Positions 34,487 through 43,985 of a stretch of 64,000 nucleotides of DNA are shown in pieces (within the stretch, counting starts at the first letter, position 1; each line of letters starts with the position of its first letter). Where the stretch lies: positions 176,018 through 240,017 of the forward strand of contig NZ_LR722654.1 of assembly GCF_902500225.1 (NCBI RefSeq), read 5' to 3'. A program made the translations under genes and the position numbers. This DNA comes from Buttiauxella massiliensis. Lineage in GTDB: Bacteria; Pseudomonadota; Gammaproteobacteria; Enterobacterales; Enterobacteriaceae. Under the pieces are notes generated by a model. That model saw only the letters and a program-made list of their open reading frames with translations. It was not told the DNA's origin and did no database searches.

Positions 34487-34830
34487 TCATGCACACCACA
34501 TCAACTGTTCACGTAAACTGAGCGTGTCTTCCGGGAAACTAGCCAGCACGACTTTATAACGTGCCATATCCTTTGGATATCCCCTCATGGATTGCAGTAA
34601 CAGCCGCAACGCGCTGTCCCAGACGATACCCTGCAAATCACTGTAAGGCCACAAATCGGGGTCTGCGATAAATGGCATCAGATAATCGATACCAAGCTTC
34701 ACGCTCCTGCCATCTTGTACGGCATTCCAGCGGTCAAATTCGACATGTTCCGCATAACGATTAAGTAGCAGATGGGCTTCAAGGTTAAATAAGGAGTAAT
34801 GGAATGGCACCGGACGTTCAGAGATCCTCC
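34487..34830 (-). pseudogene. C-terminal remnant of an alginate lyase-like protein
   Basis: The minus-strand frame carries about 105-115 residues. They include FHYSLFNLEAHLLLNRYAE, DRWN, DGRSVKLGIDYLMPFIADP and WPYSDL, the C-terminal pattern of the alginate_lyase (PL5-like) helical domain. Nothing N-terminal survives: towards 34830 the frame runs into the opposite-strand heparinase remnant. The stop is intact at 34487. It is interpreted as a scar of a polysaccharide lyase gene. Confidence 0.65.
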
Positions 34831-35593
34831 CCGATCTGGGGACACTGGTTACGGCGCGCCCATGCATTACGCGTATTACAAAAATAGCGCCACCCACAAT
34901 ACGATCACGGTAAATCAAACCAACCAACCGCCTGCTGTCCCTATGGTGCATCATTATTACGAAAGTGATGCATTTTGCTGGCTGGATACCGGAGTAGACT
35001 GGCGGCAAATTCCCCCGGTTCTCGATAGCCACACGCGTGTGCAGTGGGATAGTGAGGCCTGGCGCGATGTGCGTTTTCGCCGTCGTTTACTTTGGCTGGA
35101 TAACGCGATTATTGATATCAGCAATGTGCAAAACCCGCATAGCCAACAAATCGACTGGACGTTGCATCTTCAGGGAAAAGCGCTGGATAGCGAGGGAGAA
35201 TGTGCGCAATTTAGCTCTCAAGGCCCGCTGGTGATTATGAAGGATGCCCGTTGCGTACAGTTAACCAATAGCCAGCCACGTCACTTTGCCACCCCTCATA
35301 ATGGGCAAGCGTTATGGCTGTACGGCCATGCTGAGTTATGGCAAGGAAATGCTCCGGATAACCCGGCGGTTCAAGATCTGAGCTATCTGGTTCTGCGTAA
35401 CAAAGAACAATCTTCTCAGTTCATTTGCGTTTGGGATTTTGACCATCAACAACCGATAACCGATATGCACGTCACGCCGGATTCTAACGGTATGACTATC
35501 CAACTCAGGCGTGGAGAAAGAACGGTACTAGTTGATCTTTGCGAAGAATATGCAGTGCTCCCGCAACTTAAAACCTCGCATATTCCCTTTTAA
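34800..35593 (+). pseudogene. C-terminal remnant of a heparinase II/III-like protein
   Basis: The ~260 readable residues match only the beta-rich C-terminal half of heparinase II/III-type lyases. GDTGYGAPMHYAYYKNSATHNTITVN corresponds to the D-x-G...HNT motif, followed by VDWRQIPPVLDSHTRVQWDS and WRDVRFRRRLLWLDN, with a stop at 35593. The usual N-terminal helical domain (~350 residues) is absent. The 5' end collides with an oppositely oriented alginate-lyase fragment at about 34800-34835. Expression as a stable enzyme is unlikely. Confidence 0.7.
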
Positions 35594-35599
35594 ATCTTT

Positions 35600-35619
35600 G
35601 GGCGGATGCTTCTCCGCCC
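35600..35619 (+). terminator. hairpin after the heparinase remnant
   Basis: GGGCGGA (35600-35606) and TCCGCCC (35613-35619) form a 7-bp stem with a 6-base loop, 6 bp after the stop. Confidence 0.55.
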
Positions 35620-35792
35620 AACTCAATTAATCGCTTAATTTGCTCAGTCGGCATAAACCTCGTCCATTAAATTGTTAATTTTTTGTTATAATCAATTGTT
35701 TTCATTGAGTTTTAACAAATCCGATCTGCGTCTCAATGGTAATCCTTACAATCTGCAATGCTTTATGCGATGGAATTTTAAAAGGGATTGTC

Positions 35793-37136
35793 ATGATTAC
35801 TATTGAATTTATTGTCATTATTTTATGCCTGCTGGTCGGGACTCGCTTTGGCGGGATGGGGCTTGGTTTAATCAGTGGAATTGGGTTGTTTATCCTGACT
35901 TTCATTTTTGGCCTTGAGCCAGGAAAGCCGCCCGTTGATGTAATGCTCACCATTCTTGCCGTAATCGGTTGTGCAGCTACATTGCAAACTGCGGGCGGCC
36001 TGAATGTCATGATGCAGTTTGCTGAACGCCTACTGCGTAAACACCCGCAACACATCACACTGCTTGCTCCTTTCACTACCTGGATGCTGACGTTCCTGTG
36101 TGGAACCGGGCATGTGGTCTACACCATGTTCCCGATTATCGCCGATATTGCGCTTAAAAAAGGGATTCGCCCGGAGCGCCCAATGGCGGTGGCATCTATT
36201 GCTTCGCAGATGGCGATTACGGCCTCTCCGGTTTCGGTGGCGGTGGTTTCGCTGATTTCCATTATTGGGGCTAATCACGGCGTGGGTCAGGCGTGGAGCA
36301 TTCTCGATATTCTCTGCGTTTCTGTGCCGGCATCTTTATTTGGCGTGTTAATTGCTGCGCTTTGGAGTTTGCGTCGCGGTAAAGATTTGCAAGACGATAA
36401 AGAGTTTCAGGAGAAGCTCAAAGACCCTAAACAGCGTGAATTTATTTACGGCAGTAGCGAAACGCTGATGGACCAGGTGTTCCCAAAACAAGCCTACTGG
36501 TCTACGTGGATTTTCTTTGCTGGGATCCTGGTGGTGGTCTTATTGGGCGCTATTCCGACACTGCGTCCAGCGTTTGAAATTAAAGGTGCGCTAAAGCCAC
36601 TATCAATGAATCTGGTTATTCAGATGATGATGTTGATTGCGGGCGCAGTGATGCTGATCGTCTGCAAAGTAAATGCATCCGCTATCTCTAATGGCGCGGT
36701 ATTTAAAGCCGGGATGGTGGCGATTTTCTCGGTGTTTGGTGTCGCATGGATGAGTGATACCTTCTTTCAAGCACACCTTGAAGAGCTGAAAATGGCACTG
36801 GAAGGCGTGGTGAAAAGCCACCCGTGGACTTATGCCATCGTACTGTTTTTGGTTTCTAAACTGGTAAATAGCCAGGCGGCTGCATTAACAGCTGTGGCAC
36901 CGATGGGATTGATGCTGGGTGTTGAGCCGAAAATGCTGATTGCCTTCTTCCCAGCGTCTTACGGCTACTTCGTATTACCGACTTACCCTAGCGATTTGGC
37001 GTGTATCGGCTTTGACCGTTCTGGCACCACGAAGATTGGCAAATTCATCATCAACCATAGCTTCATTTTACCTGGGTTGATTGGCGTGAGCTGTGCGTGC
37101 GCGGCGAGTTATTTGCTGGTGATGACGTTCTTTTAA
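35793..37136 (+). CDS. anaerobic C4-dicarboxylate transporter, DcuA/DcuB family
   Basis: Dcu carriers exchange fumarate, malate, aspartate and succinate during anaerobic growth. The 447 residues from ATG 35793 (MITIEFIVIILCLLVGTRFGG) match DcuB length and pattern: ~12 hydrophobic segments, TLQTAGGLNVMMQFAERLLRKHP, GTGHVVYTMFPIIADIA, RPMAVASIASQMAITASPVSVA, and the C-terminal YPSDLACIGFDRSGTTKIG. An AAAGGGA ribosome site supports this start over the longer frame from 35736. A TATAAT box lies at 35687-35692. It could be a DcuB paralogue; there is no DcuR/DcuS nearby. Confidence 0.88.
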   Translation: MITIEFIVIILCLLVGTRFGGMGLGLISGIGLFILTFIFGLEPGKPPVDVMLTILAVIGCAATLQTAGGLNVMMQFAERLLRKHPQHITLLAPFTTWMLTFLCGTGHVVYTMFPIIADIALKKGIRPERPMAVASIASQMAITASPVSVAVVSLISIIGANHGVGQAWSILDILCVSVPASLFGVLIAALWSLRRGKDLQDDKEFQEKLKDPKQREFIYGSSETLMDQVFPKQAYWSTWIFFAGILVVVLLGAIPTLRPAFEIKGALKPLSMNLVIQMMMLIAGAVMLIVCKVNASAISNGAVFKAGMVAIFSVFGVAWMSDTFFQAHLEELKMALEGVVKSHPWTYAIVLFLVSKLVNSQAAALTAVAPMGLMLGVEPKMLIAFFPASYGYFVLPTYPSDLACIGFDRSGTTKIGKFIINHSFILPGLIGVSCACAASYLLVMTFF

Positions 37137-37139
37137 GCG

Positions 37140-37168
37140 TAAATCACCCATTATAAATGGGCGATTTA
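37140..37168. terminator. bidirectional terminator between dcuB-like gene and yecJ
   Basis: TAAATCACCCATT (37140-37152) pairs with AATGGGCGATTTA (37156-37168) with one mismatch, between converging genes. Confidence 0.8.
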
Positions 37169-37178
37169 ACGGATGGAA

Positions 37179-37430
37179 TTAATGCGCTTCGTTCTGGGGC
37201 GTAAACTTCAACTCAATCAAGCTAATCGCTTTCTGAATTGCGCGGCGGGTCACCGGATCTGCCGCTGCCGGATGAGTGGCGAAATCAATGGTCTTCAATT
37301 GATTAGCCATTTTTTCGCGCACTTCTACCGGTGCAATCACATCAATTACATCCAGAATTTGCTTAATCACCAGCTGGCATGCCACCACATCGGAAACCAG
37401 TTCCTGGTCGGCAGATAATTGTTCAGACAT
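37179..37430 (-). CDS. yecJ: YecJ family small protein (DUF2766)
   Basis: A small cytoplasmic protein of unknown function, conserved at this locus in enterobacteria. The 83 residues from ATG 37430 ([24 protein letters not shown]) run through [19 protein letters not shown] and end [13 protein letters not shown]. The ribosome site AGGAG lies 7 bases upstream. An ORF extension to 37502 has no support. It occupies the ftnB-yecJ-azuC position seen in E. coli. Confidence 0.85.
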   Translation of the reverse strand: MSEQLSADQELVSDVVACQLVIKQILDVIDVIAPVEVREKMANQLKTIDFATHPAAADPVTRRAIQKAISLIELKFTPQNEAH

Positions 37431-37599
37431 CATTTCTCTCCTGTTTCGCAATGGGCAACATAGTACATTTCTGTACGCTGAAACGGTATCGGTAATCGAC
37501 ATTCATTACTTTATTCGCGCAGAGAATTTTGTGGCTTTTACAACAGTATTTTTATGGTCACAAGATTAGAATGCTGCCAATAGACATAAGGGCAGAACA

Positions 37600-38172
37600 A
37601 TGACTGAACATGAAAAATTGCTGGCGGGTTTGCAATACAACACCCGGGATCCTGAATTGCTCGGGATGTATCACAACGCACGGGCGGTAACCAAACAATT
37701 GGCACTGCTGGATTCTCATGATTTTGAAACCAAACTTACGCTGCTGCGTGAAATGCTGGGTGGTTTTGGTGATGAAAGTTGGATTGAATTACCGTTCTGG
37801 TGTGACTACGGAAAGCACGTCACCATTGGCCGTAATTGTTTTATTAATACCAATGTGGTGTTTCTTGACTGCAATACCGTGACAATTGGCGATAACACGT
37901 TGGTGGGGCCAAATGTTCAGTTCTACACCCCTGTACATCCGCTGTCGGCGAAAGAGCGCCTGACCGGAAATCCCGATTATCCTTTTCTGACCAGCGCCAA
38001 ACCGATTGTTGTTGGCAGCAATGTCTGGATTGGCGGCAATGTGGTTATTTTACCCGGTGTGACAATTGGTGATAACACCACCATTGGCGCGGGAAGCATT
38101 GTCAGCAAAGATATCCCTGCGGGTGTGCTGGCAATGGGGCAACCATGCAAAGTAGTGCGGGAGCTTGAATAA
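37600..38172 (+). CDS. sugar O-acetyltransferase (maltose acetyltransferase/NodL family)
   Basis: Acetyl-CoA-dependent acetylation of maltose, glucose or similar sugars. The 190 residues start with the Mac domain (EKLLAGLQYNTRDPELLGMYHNARAV), followed by left-handed beta-helix hexapeptide repeats (VTIGRNCFINTNVVFLDCNTVTIGDN). The catalytic histidine lies in FYTPVHPLSAKER, and VWIGGNVVILPGVTIGDNTTIGAGS is the last coil. It resembles E. coli Maa but is shifted relative to its locus there. It is a monocistronic unit. Confidence 0.88.
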   Translation: MTEHEKLLAGLQYNTRDPELLGMYHNARAVTKQLALLDSHDFETKLTLLREMLGGFGDESWIELPFWCDYGKHVTIGRNCFINTNVVFLDCNTVTIGDNTLVGPNVQFYTPVHPLSAKERLTGNPDYPFLTSAKPIVVGSNVWIGGNVVILPGVTIGDNTTIGAGSIVSKDIPAGVLAMGQPCKVVRELE

Positions 38173-38186
38173 GCCCCCGCGATTAA

Positions 38187-39164
38187 TCACTTATCTTCAA
38201 ATAACCAGCAAGCCACGCGATGGCCGGGTGAAATCTCTTGCATCACCGGGATTTGGCTTTGGCATTTATCCATCGCTCTTGGGCAGCGATTGCAGAATTT
38301 GCAGCCTGGCCAGTCGCTCATAGCACCTGGTAATTCGCCTTTAATGCCACCTTGATCAAGCATTTGCACATGCGGATCGGCCACCGGGATTGAGGCAAGC
38401 AGTGCCCTGGTATAGGGATGCGCCGGCTCTGTATATAGAGTTTCAGCCGGTGCTTCCTCAACCAGAGTGCCAAGATACATCACACCAATTCGGTCTGAAA
38501 TATGGCGCACCATCGACAGGTCGTGTGCAATAAACAGATATGTCAGCCCCAATGCCTGCTGCAAATCCTGCAAGATATTGACCACCTGCGCCTGTACGGA
38601 TACATCCAGTGCCGACAGTGGTTCGTCGCAAAGCACGAACTCAGGGTTTACTGACAGGGCTCGGGCAATACTTATACGCTGCCGCTGGCCACCGCTAAAC
38701 TCATGCGGGAAACGGTTTAAGTGTTCCGCTTTTAACCCCACTTTTTCGAGCAATTCAAGTGTGCGGGTTGCGCGCTGTTGTTTACCATAACCGTGGATTT
38801 TCATCGGCTCGGCAATTAACTGCGCGACAGTCATGCCCGGGTTAAGCGATGAGTATGGGTCCTGAAAAATTGCCTGCATGCGGCGGCGCAACGGTTTAAG
38901 TTGTTTGTCGCTCATCTTTGCAATGTCCTGGCCTGCAAACTCAATTTCGCCATCGGTAATATCAAACAGGCGAAGTACGCTGCGCCCAAGTGTTGATTTC
39001 CCACACCCAGACTCGCCAACCAGCCCGTAGGTTTCACCTGGATAGATATCGAAACTCACGCCATCAACAGCTTTCACCGGTGGCGTTTTATTAAACCATC
39101 CCTGTTGGCTATGGAAATATTTGCGTAAGCCCTTTACACGGACTAATGGCTTAACGTCCTGCAT
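38187..39164 (-). CDS. peptide-type ABC transporter ATPase, OppF/DppF-like
   Basis: The second ATPase of a peptide/nickel-type importer. The 325 residues have Walker [10 protein letters not shown], signature FSGGQRQRISIARAL, Walker B LCDEPLSALD, and the C-terminal oligopeptide_transport extension with cysteines (CKFCNRCPRAMDKC), which can hold an Fe-S cluster in DppD/DppF relatives. The start overlaps the upstream ATPase gene by 14 bp. It is last in the five-gene operon. Confidence 0.92.
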   Translation of the reverse strand: MQDVKPLVRVKGLRKYFHSQQGWFNKTPPVKAVDGVSFDIYPGETYGLVGESGCGKSTLGRSVLRLFDITDGEIEFAGQDIAKMSDKQLKPLRRRMQAIFQDPYSSLNPGMTVAQLIAEPMKIHGYGKQQRATRTLELLEKVGLKAEHLNRFPHEFSGGQRQRISIARALSVNPEFVLCDEPLSALDVSVQAQVVNILQDLQQALGLTYLFIAHDLSMVRHISDRIGVMYLGTLVEEAPAETLYTEPAHPYTRALLASIPVADPHVQMLDQGGIKGELPGAMSDWPGCKFCNRCPRAMDKCQSQIPVMQEISPGHRVACWLFEDK

Positions 39165-40134
39165 TATTCACCTCCGAATTCCATAACCAGCACATTGCCT
39201 GATGACCCTCTCCGGCTTGGTACATCGGAGGCAGGCTGCTACAACGCTCCATGCGCTGCGGGCAACGTTCTGCAAATGGGCAACCAGGTGGTGGGTTGAG
39301 TAGCCCTGGTGGCGAGCCTTCGATAGGTGACAAACGAGCGCTTGCCTCGCCTGGCCGCGGCAATGATGCCAAAAGCCCGCGGGTATAAGGGTGCGCTGGA
39401 CGGTAGAAAATATCCTCCACGCTCCCCTGCTCCATCACAAGCCCACCGTACATCACTACCACACGTGAACAAACCTGGGCTACAACCCCAAGATCGTGTG
39501 TGATGAGCATAATTGCGGTGTCGGTTTGCTGTTGTAGTTGTTTTAGCAGGCGTAAAATCTGCGCCTGAATGGTGACATCCAGTGCGGTTGTTGGCTCATC
39601 GGCAATCAGTAACGCCGGGTGGCATGAGAGTGCAATAGCAATCATCACGCGCTGGCGCATACCACCACTGAACTCGTGCGGATACTGGTTGTAACGCTGC
39701 TCCGCATTACCAATCCCCACCTGTTGCAGCATGGCAATCGACTTTTCTTTGGCCGCTTTTTTGCTGAGGTTCTGATTGCGAATCAGGATTTCGCTCATCT
39801 GCTTGCCAATGGTCAACACCGGGTTAAGTGCCGTCATGGGATCCTGGAAGATCATGGCAATATCGTTGCCACGGATTTGGCGCATTTGCTCGGGTGTTTT
39901 ACGGGCTAAATCTTCGCCCTTAAAATGGACATGGCCGCCTACGACTTTACCGTTGCTACCCAGCAGTTTGAGCACTGATTTACAGGTAACACTCTTGCCG
40001 CAGCCTGATTCACCCACAATCCCTACCACTTCACCGCGTTTGACTGCAAAGCTTACACCGCGCACCGCCTTAACTTCCCCTTCACGGGTGAAGAAGGACG
40101 TTTGCAGGTTATCGAGTTCCAGTAAGTTATTCAT
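39151..40134 (-). CDS. peptide-type ABC transporter ATPase, OppD/DppD-like
   Basis: First ATPase of the importer. The 327 residues from ATG 40134 ([19 protein letters not shown]) carry Walker [10 protein letters not shown], signature [15 protein letters not shown], Walker [13 protein letters not shown], and a C-terminal cysteine motif ([14 protein letters not shown]). An extension to 40173 is open but overlaps the permease gene. It is coupled on both sides. Confidence 0.92.
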   Translation of the reverse strand: MNNLLELDNLQTSFFTREGEVKAVRGVSFAVKRGEVVGIVGESGCGKSVTCKSVLKLLGSNGKVVGGHVHFKGEDLARKTPEQMRQIRGNDIAMIFQDPMTALNPVLTIGKQMSEILIRNQNLSKKAAKEKSIAMLQQVGIGNAEQRYNQYPHEFSGGMRQRVMIAIALSCHPALLIADEPTTALDVTIQAQILRLLKQLQQQTDTAIMLITHDLGVVAQVCSRVVVMYGGLVMEQGSVEDIFYRPAHPYTRGLLASLPRPGEASARLSPIEGSPPGLLNPPPGCPFAERCPQRMERCSSLPPMYQAGEGHQAMCWLWNSEVNNAGR

Positions 40135-40972
40135 CGCGGTTAGCTCCGGGCTCAAAGGCAGTACGTAATACATCCCCCAATACGTTAAAACTCAGCACCG
40201 TCAGCAAAATAAGGACACCCGGGAACATCGCAAGCCATGTTGCTTCACCAATAAAGGATTGCGCATTGTTGAGCATGCTTCCCCATGAGGCATTTGGCTG
40301 CTGCACACCAAGTCCGAGGAAGCTCAACGTCGACTCCATCAGGATTGCAGAGGCGATATTCAGCGTTGCCGCAACCATAATGGTCGGCAAAATATTCGGG
40401 ATGATATGGCGCGCAATGATGATTAACGGATGCTCACCACACGCACGGGCGTACACCACATACTCACGCTCTTTCACCGATAAAGTTTCAGCACGCACCA
40501 GGCGCGACATATTCATCCAGGTCAATGCACTGATAATCAGGATGATATTGGCAATACCGGGCTTGAGGTATGCGTTCAATACCAACAGTAGGAAGAAGGC
40601 TGGGATCGACATCAAAATATCGACCACACGCATCATCAGGTTATCGATTCGCCCGCCAAAATAGCCACTGACAGTGCCTACCAGCGTGCCAATCAACGTT
40701 GAAAATATCATTGCCAGAAAACCGACCATTAACGAAATCTGGCCGCCATATAAAGCGCGAGTGAAATAGTCACGTCCGTAGTCATCAGTTCCGAACCAGT
40801 GTTGCGCATCTGGCGGTGTGAGCCTTGCGGTCAGTGACATCTGGTTTGGGTCCCAGGGACTGAATGTTGCCAGTAATGCTGCAATGCTGAAAATGACCAG
40901 AACCAGAAGTGATAATTGAGCCGGACGATTACGTTTCAGGCCATGTTTAACTTGTTGCCAACGTCTACTCAT
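40127..40972 (-). CDS. peptide-type ABC transporter permease, OppC/DppC-like
   Basis: Inner-membrane permease of 281 residues. It has an N-terminal cytoplasmic tail, about six helices and a periplasmic loop with FGTDDYGRDYFTRALYGG typical of DppC. The EAA coupling loop is YVVYARACGEHPLIIIARHIIPNI. It pairs with the OppB-like permease 4 bp upstream. Confidence 0.92.
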   Translation of the reverse strand: MSRRWQQVKHGLKRNRPAQLSLLVLVIFSIAALLATFSPWDPNQMSLTARLTPPDAQHWFGTDDYGRDYFTRALYGGQISLMVGFLAMIFSTLIGTLVGTVSGYFGGRIDNLMMRVVDILMSIPAFFLLLVLNAYLKPGIANIILIISALTWMNMSRLVRAETLSVKEREYVVYARACGEHPLIIIARHIIPNILPTIMVAATLNIASAILMESTLSFLGLGVQQPNASWGSMLNNAQSFIGEATWLAMFPGVLILLTVLSFNVLGDVLRTAFEPGANRDE

Positions 40973-40976
40973 CGTC

Positions 40977-41930
40977 TTACCTCAACGCCTTAATGCGCGG
41001 GTCTGCCACGCGATATAACATGTCAGCCAATAAATTGCCGACGATAAGCATCGTTGAAGAGAGCATGATCATCGCCATGATTAACGGGTAATCCAGGGAG
41101 GTTATCGACTGGATCCCCAACAGCCCCATGCCTGGCCATGAGAAGACGCTCTCAGTCACATACGCCCCCACCACCAGCTCGCCAAAAGAGATACCAAAGA
41201 GTGTAATAACTGGCAGCAGTACGTTTTTAAGGACATGACGGAAAAGGATTGAACGACGTGTCGCACCGTACGCCAGTTGCGTTTGCACATAATCAGCCGA
41301 CAACTGCGTAATGGTGTTGGAGCGGATATAACGCACGTAATTGGAAAGGTTATAAAAACTCAGTGCAATGCACGGCAAAATACCGTGACGAACCACATCA
41401 AGCCACGAGTCTTCCATACCAATTGTTCGCATGCCCATACTCGGCAACCAGTTTAGCTGCACCGAAAACACGGTTATTAGCAGAATTCCAAACCAGAAGA
41501 TAGGCACTGAAATACCGATATAAGCAAACATATTCAGGAAGTGATCAAGCCAGCGGTGTTTGAAAGCACCTGCCACTAAACCCAGCGGGATAGCCAACAC
41601 CATAGCCAGAACTAGTGATGCCCCCATCAGGCCAAGAGTTGCGGGAATGCGCTCGGCAATCATAGTTAACACCGGGCGATGGTAAATTAGTGAGTAACCC
41701 AAATCCCCTTGCAGCACGTTTTTTAGCCACAACAGGTATTGCATAAACATGGGCTTATCGAGCCCCATGCTATGGCGGATACGCTCGATATCCTCCGGGC
41801 TCATACGCGGAGTAATATAAGCCTGCACCGGGTCGCCGGGTGCCAGTTTGACCAGCAGAAACGACACCAGCGAGATGAAGAACAGCATCGGCACCAGTTG
41901 GGCCAGGCGTCGTACTAACACATTGTTCAT
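40977..41930 (-). CDS. peptide-type ABC transporter permease, OppB/DppB-like
   Basis: Inner-membrane permease of 317 residues from ATG 41930 (MNNVLVRRLAQLVPMLFFISL), with GGAAAG just upstream; the TTG at 41942 is less likely. The family features are the N-terminal helix, LAPGDPVQAYI, MGLDKPMFMQYLLWL, and the EAA loop DYVQTQLAYGATRRSILFRHVLKN. Confidence 0.92.
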   Translation of the reverse strand: MNNVLVRRLAQLVPMLFFISLVSFLLVKLAPGDPVQAYITPRMSPEDIERIRHSMGLDKPMFMQYLLWLKNVLQGDLGYSLIYHRPVLTMIAERIPATLGLMGASLVLAMVLAIPLGLVAGAFKHRWLDHFLNMFAYIGISVPIFWFGILLITVFSVQLNWLPSMGMRTIGMEDSWLDVVRHGILPCIALSFYNLSNYVRYIRSNTITQLSADYVQTQLAYGATRRSILFRHVLKNVLLPVITLFGISFGELVVGAYVTESVFSWPGMGLLGIQSITSLDYPLIMAMIMLSSTMLIVGNLLADMLYRVADPRIKALR

Positions 41931-41970
41931 ACTGCTTTCCAAAAAATAAGCCCCCGGAAGGGGGAAAACT

Positions 41971-42002
41971 GTAGGGCGGGCAGCTTACGTTACCCGCCCT
42001 AC
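41971..42002. repeat. perfect 10-bp hairpin between binding-protein and permease genes
   Basis: GTAGGGCGGG (41971-41980) and CCCGCCCTAC (41993-42002) pair perfectly. It is in the 96-bp gap downstream of the substrate-binding protein gene, the usual place for a hairpin that protects its mRNA or reduces read-through to the permeases. Confidence 0.7.
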
Positions 42003-42026
42003 GACTACCTCAGGGCAGTGTGCTAA

Positions 42027-43619
42027 TTATTGTTGATAGATCTTCGACCAATCCTGGAACATATAAACAGGCTTAGGTTCAGCCTCTTTGGTTCCGGCAA
42101 AACGTTTATCTACCGCAACCACCGCATTGGTATAAGCAATTGGGTACCATGCCATGTCGTTTGCAACGGTCTGCTGGATTTGCTTATAGATTTCAGCACG
42201 TTTGGTTTTGTCAGTTTCAGTGGCGCCCTGGTTCCACAACGCATCGAACGCTGGGTTCTTGTAGTGGGCATAGTTATAAGCTTCGTTGCTCAGGTACAAA
42301 GACTTATAGCCATCAGGTTCCATACCCATGATGTAGCCACCCAGACTCAGCTCATAAGAGGTATTTTTCATATCCAGGCTGCGTTGCGACATGGCGTTGG
42401 CATCCAGTGGCATCAGCTCAACAGCAATACCCACGTTTTTCAGCTGCTGCTGAATATACAGCCCCATGCTTTCCTGAGTTTTATTGCTATTGATGTAGGC
42501 GAGGCGCAGTTTCAGATCCGCAGGAGTGCCCGCTTCTTTCAGCAATGCTTTCGCTTTTTCCACATCGTACTTGTAGGTTTCAACATCGTTAGTCTGATAC
42601 AGCGTATCTGGCGTCAGAATAGATGCGGCAGGTTGCGCATATTCCAGTGAAGAGAATGCCGCCTGAACCAGTTCATCTTTATTGATGGCATAAGCAATGG
42701 CCTGGCGCAGCGCCTTGTTCTTCATACTGTCAATATTCTGGTTAAACGTCATATACGCCAGACGCCCTTCCGGGTAGATAACGAAGTCAAATTTACCGCT
42801 ACTTTTCAAACGATTGACATCCTGTGGGTCAATCATCTTCATATTGATTTCGCCATTTTGCAGCGCAAGATTGGCAGAGTTGCTGTCTTTAGCGAAACGG
42901 TAAGTCACCGTGTCCAGCTTCGGCTTGCCGTTCCAGTAATCATCAAAACGTGTCAGCGAGTAATATTGCCCGGCGCGATATTCTTTGAATTTGAACGGGC
43001 CAGAACCAACTGGAGTATCGTTTTTGGTGCTCTTTTCAAGATCGCCACTGTCATCAGCAAACACATGTTCTGGTATTGGGTAAATCTGTACCAGCGTACC
43101 TACAAACGCAGCACTCACCTGTGGCAGAGTAAATTTCACTGTCAGGTCATCAACTTTGCTGACCTGAATTGGCTTGTCGCCGTACACAAACATGCTGCGG
43201 AAGAAGCTGTGCTGTTTCTCATCAAGCAACTTGTTGAAAGTGAACACCACGTCGCCTGCGGTAATAGGCTTGCCATCTTGCCATTTCAGATTCGGTTTGA
43301 GTTTTAAGATGTATGAGAGGTTATCTTCTGAAGGCGTCAGACTCTCAGCCAGAGCCCATTCAATTTTATCGCCATTGAAGCTATAAAGCGGTGCGTATAG
43401 CGTCTGCATGATAGTCAGCGTAGTACGGTCGCTGGCATACAGTGGGTTCATCGCTAGCGGATCGCCAGTGGTCACGCCAACAATTAAATTGCCGCCATCC
43501 TGGGCTGCTTGTTTAGCCGGTGCAGGAGCAGCCGCAGTTTCAGTTTTTGCATTATCACAGCCAGAAAGGGCCAGGGCCAAAGAGGCAAACAGCGCAGATA
43601 ACAACAGGGGTTTACGCAT
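42027..43619 (-). CDS. ABC transporter substrate-binding lipoprotein (family 5)
   Basis: Periplasmic solute receptor of the peptide/nickel family (SBP_bac_5). The 530 residues have a lipoprotein signal with lipobox LALSGC, so it is likely membrane-anchored. After an Ala/Pro/Glu-rich linker come NLIVGVTTGDPLAMNPLYASD, LKPNLKWQDGKPITAGDVVFTFNKL and GSGPFKFKEYRAGQYYSLTRFDDYW. Peptides are the likely ligand; the exact one is not readable. It is first gene of the operon, transcribed away from azuC. Confidence 0.92.
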   Translation of the reverse strand: MRKPLLLSALFASLALALSGCDNAKTETAAAPAPAKQAAQDGGNLIVGVTTGDPLAMNPLYASDRTTLTIMQTLYAPLYSFNGDKIEWALAESLTPSEDNLSYILKLKPNLKWQDGKPITAGDVVFTFNKLLDEKQHSFFRSMFVYGDKPIQVSKVDDLTVKFTLPQVSAAFVGTLVQIYPIPEHVFADDSGDLEKSTKNDTPVGSGPFKFKEYRAGQYYSLTRFDDYWNGKPKLDTVTYRFAKDSNSANLALQNGEINMKMIDPQDVNRLKSSGKFDFVIYPEGRLAYMTFNQNIDSMKNKALRQAIAYAINKDELVQAAFSSLEYAQPAASILTPDTLYQTNDVETYKYDVEKAKALLKEAGTPADLKLRLAYINSNKTQESMGLYIQQQLKNVGIAVELMPLDANAMSQRSLDMKNTSYELSLGGYIMGMEPDGYKSLYLSNEAYNYAHYKNPAFDALWNQGATETDKTKRAEIYKQIQQTVANDMAWYPIAYTNAVVAVDKRFAGTKEAEPKPVYMFQDWSKIYQQ

Positions 43620-43784
43620 TTATTCACGGACTCCGTCTCAATTAGAGACCGCATAGTGCACCAGCCATACCCACAATGTAAATAAGTGTAAAACGCATAA
43701 CGTTATGCGAAAAAGTGCTAAAGAAGAAATTGTGGATATAAAGATTAATATCGTGGTTAAAAAGGCAAATTTCAGACATAAAAA

Positions 43785-43807
43785 AACCTGCCGCAGCAGG
43801 TTTTTTT
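43785..43807 (-). terminator. terminator of azuC/AzuR RNA
   Basis: AACCTGC (43785-43791) and GCAGGTT (43796-43802) with A/T runs on both sides form a strong Rho-independent terminator, 13-35 bp after the azuC stop on the minus strand. Confidence 0.85.
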
Positions 43808-43819
43808 CAAGCGGGCAGA

Positions 43820-43903
43820 TTAAAACATGCCAGCCGGTGGTACATCTTTAAAAGTCTTGCAGTATTGCTCGAACATGCTTTTCAGGATTTTGCGCATTTT
43901 CAT
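43820..43903 (-). CDS. azuC: small membrane protein AzuC / dual-function AzuCR RNA
   Basis: AzuC is a tiny amphipathic inner-membrane protein; in E. coli its transcript (AzuCR, formerly IsrB) also acts as a base-pairing RNA, and the protein affects glycerol-3-phosphate dehydrogenase. This copy is 27 residues, MKMRKILKSMFEQYCKTFKD followed by VPPAGMF, and clearly matches the E. coli protein. A GGAG ribosome site lies 6 bases before the ATG. The position between yecJ and yecR is conserved. CRP-like sites cover its promoter, in line with CRP repression in E. coli. Confidence 0.9.
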   Translation of the reverse strand: MKMRKILKSMFEQYCKTFKDVPPAGMF

Positions 43904-43955
43904 TGTGTGCTCCAGTTTTTTGTTTTGCAGGTGTTGCTCGTTATGCGACTAATAA

Positions 43956-43971
43956 TATGACATCCGTCACA
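43956..43971. promoter_or_regulatory. CRP-like site over the azuC promoter
   Basis: TATGA-catccg-TCACA is one mismatch from the CRP consensus. It overlaps the likely azuC -10 region (TATTAT on the minus strand near 43955), a position expected to repress. Confidence 0.55.
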
Positions 43972-43985
43972 CAAATCAATAGTTT

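Noticed and set aside
34830..35032. Upper part of a 181-residue minus-strand ORF
   Set aside because: Only the part below ~34830 resembles alginate lyase. The rest is antisense to the heparinase remnant.
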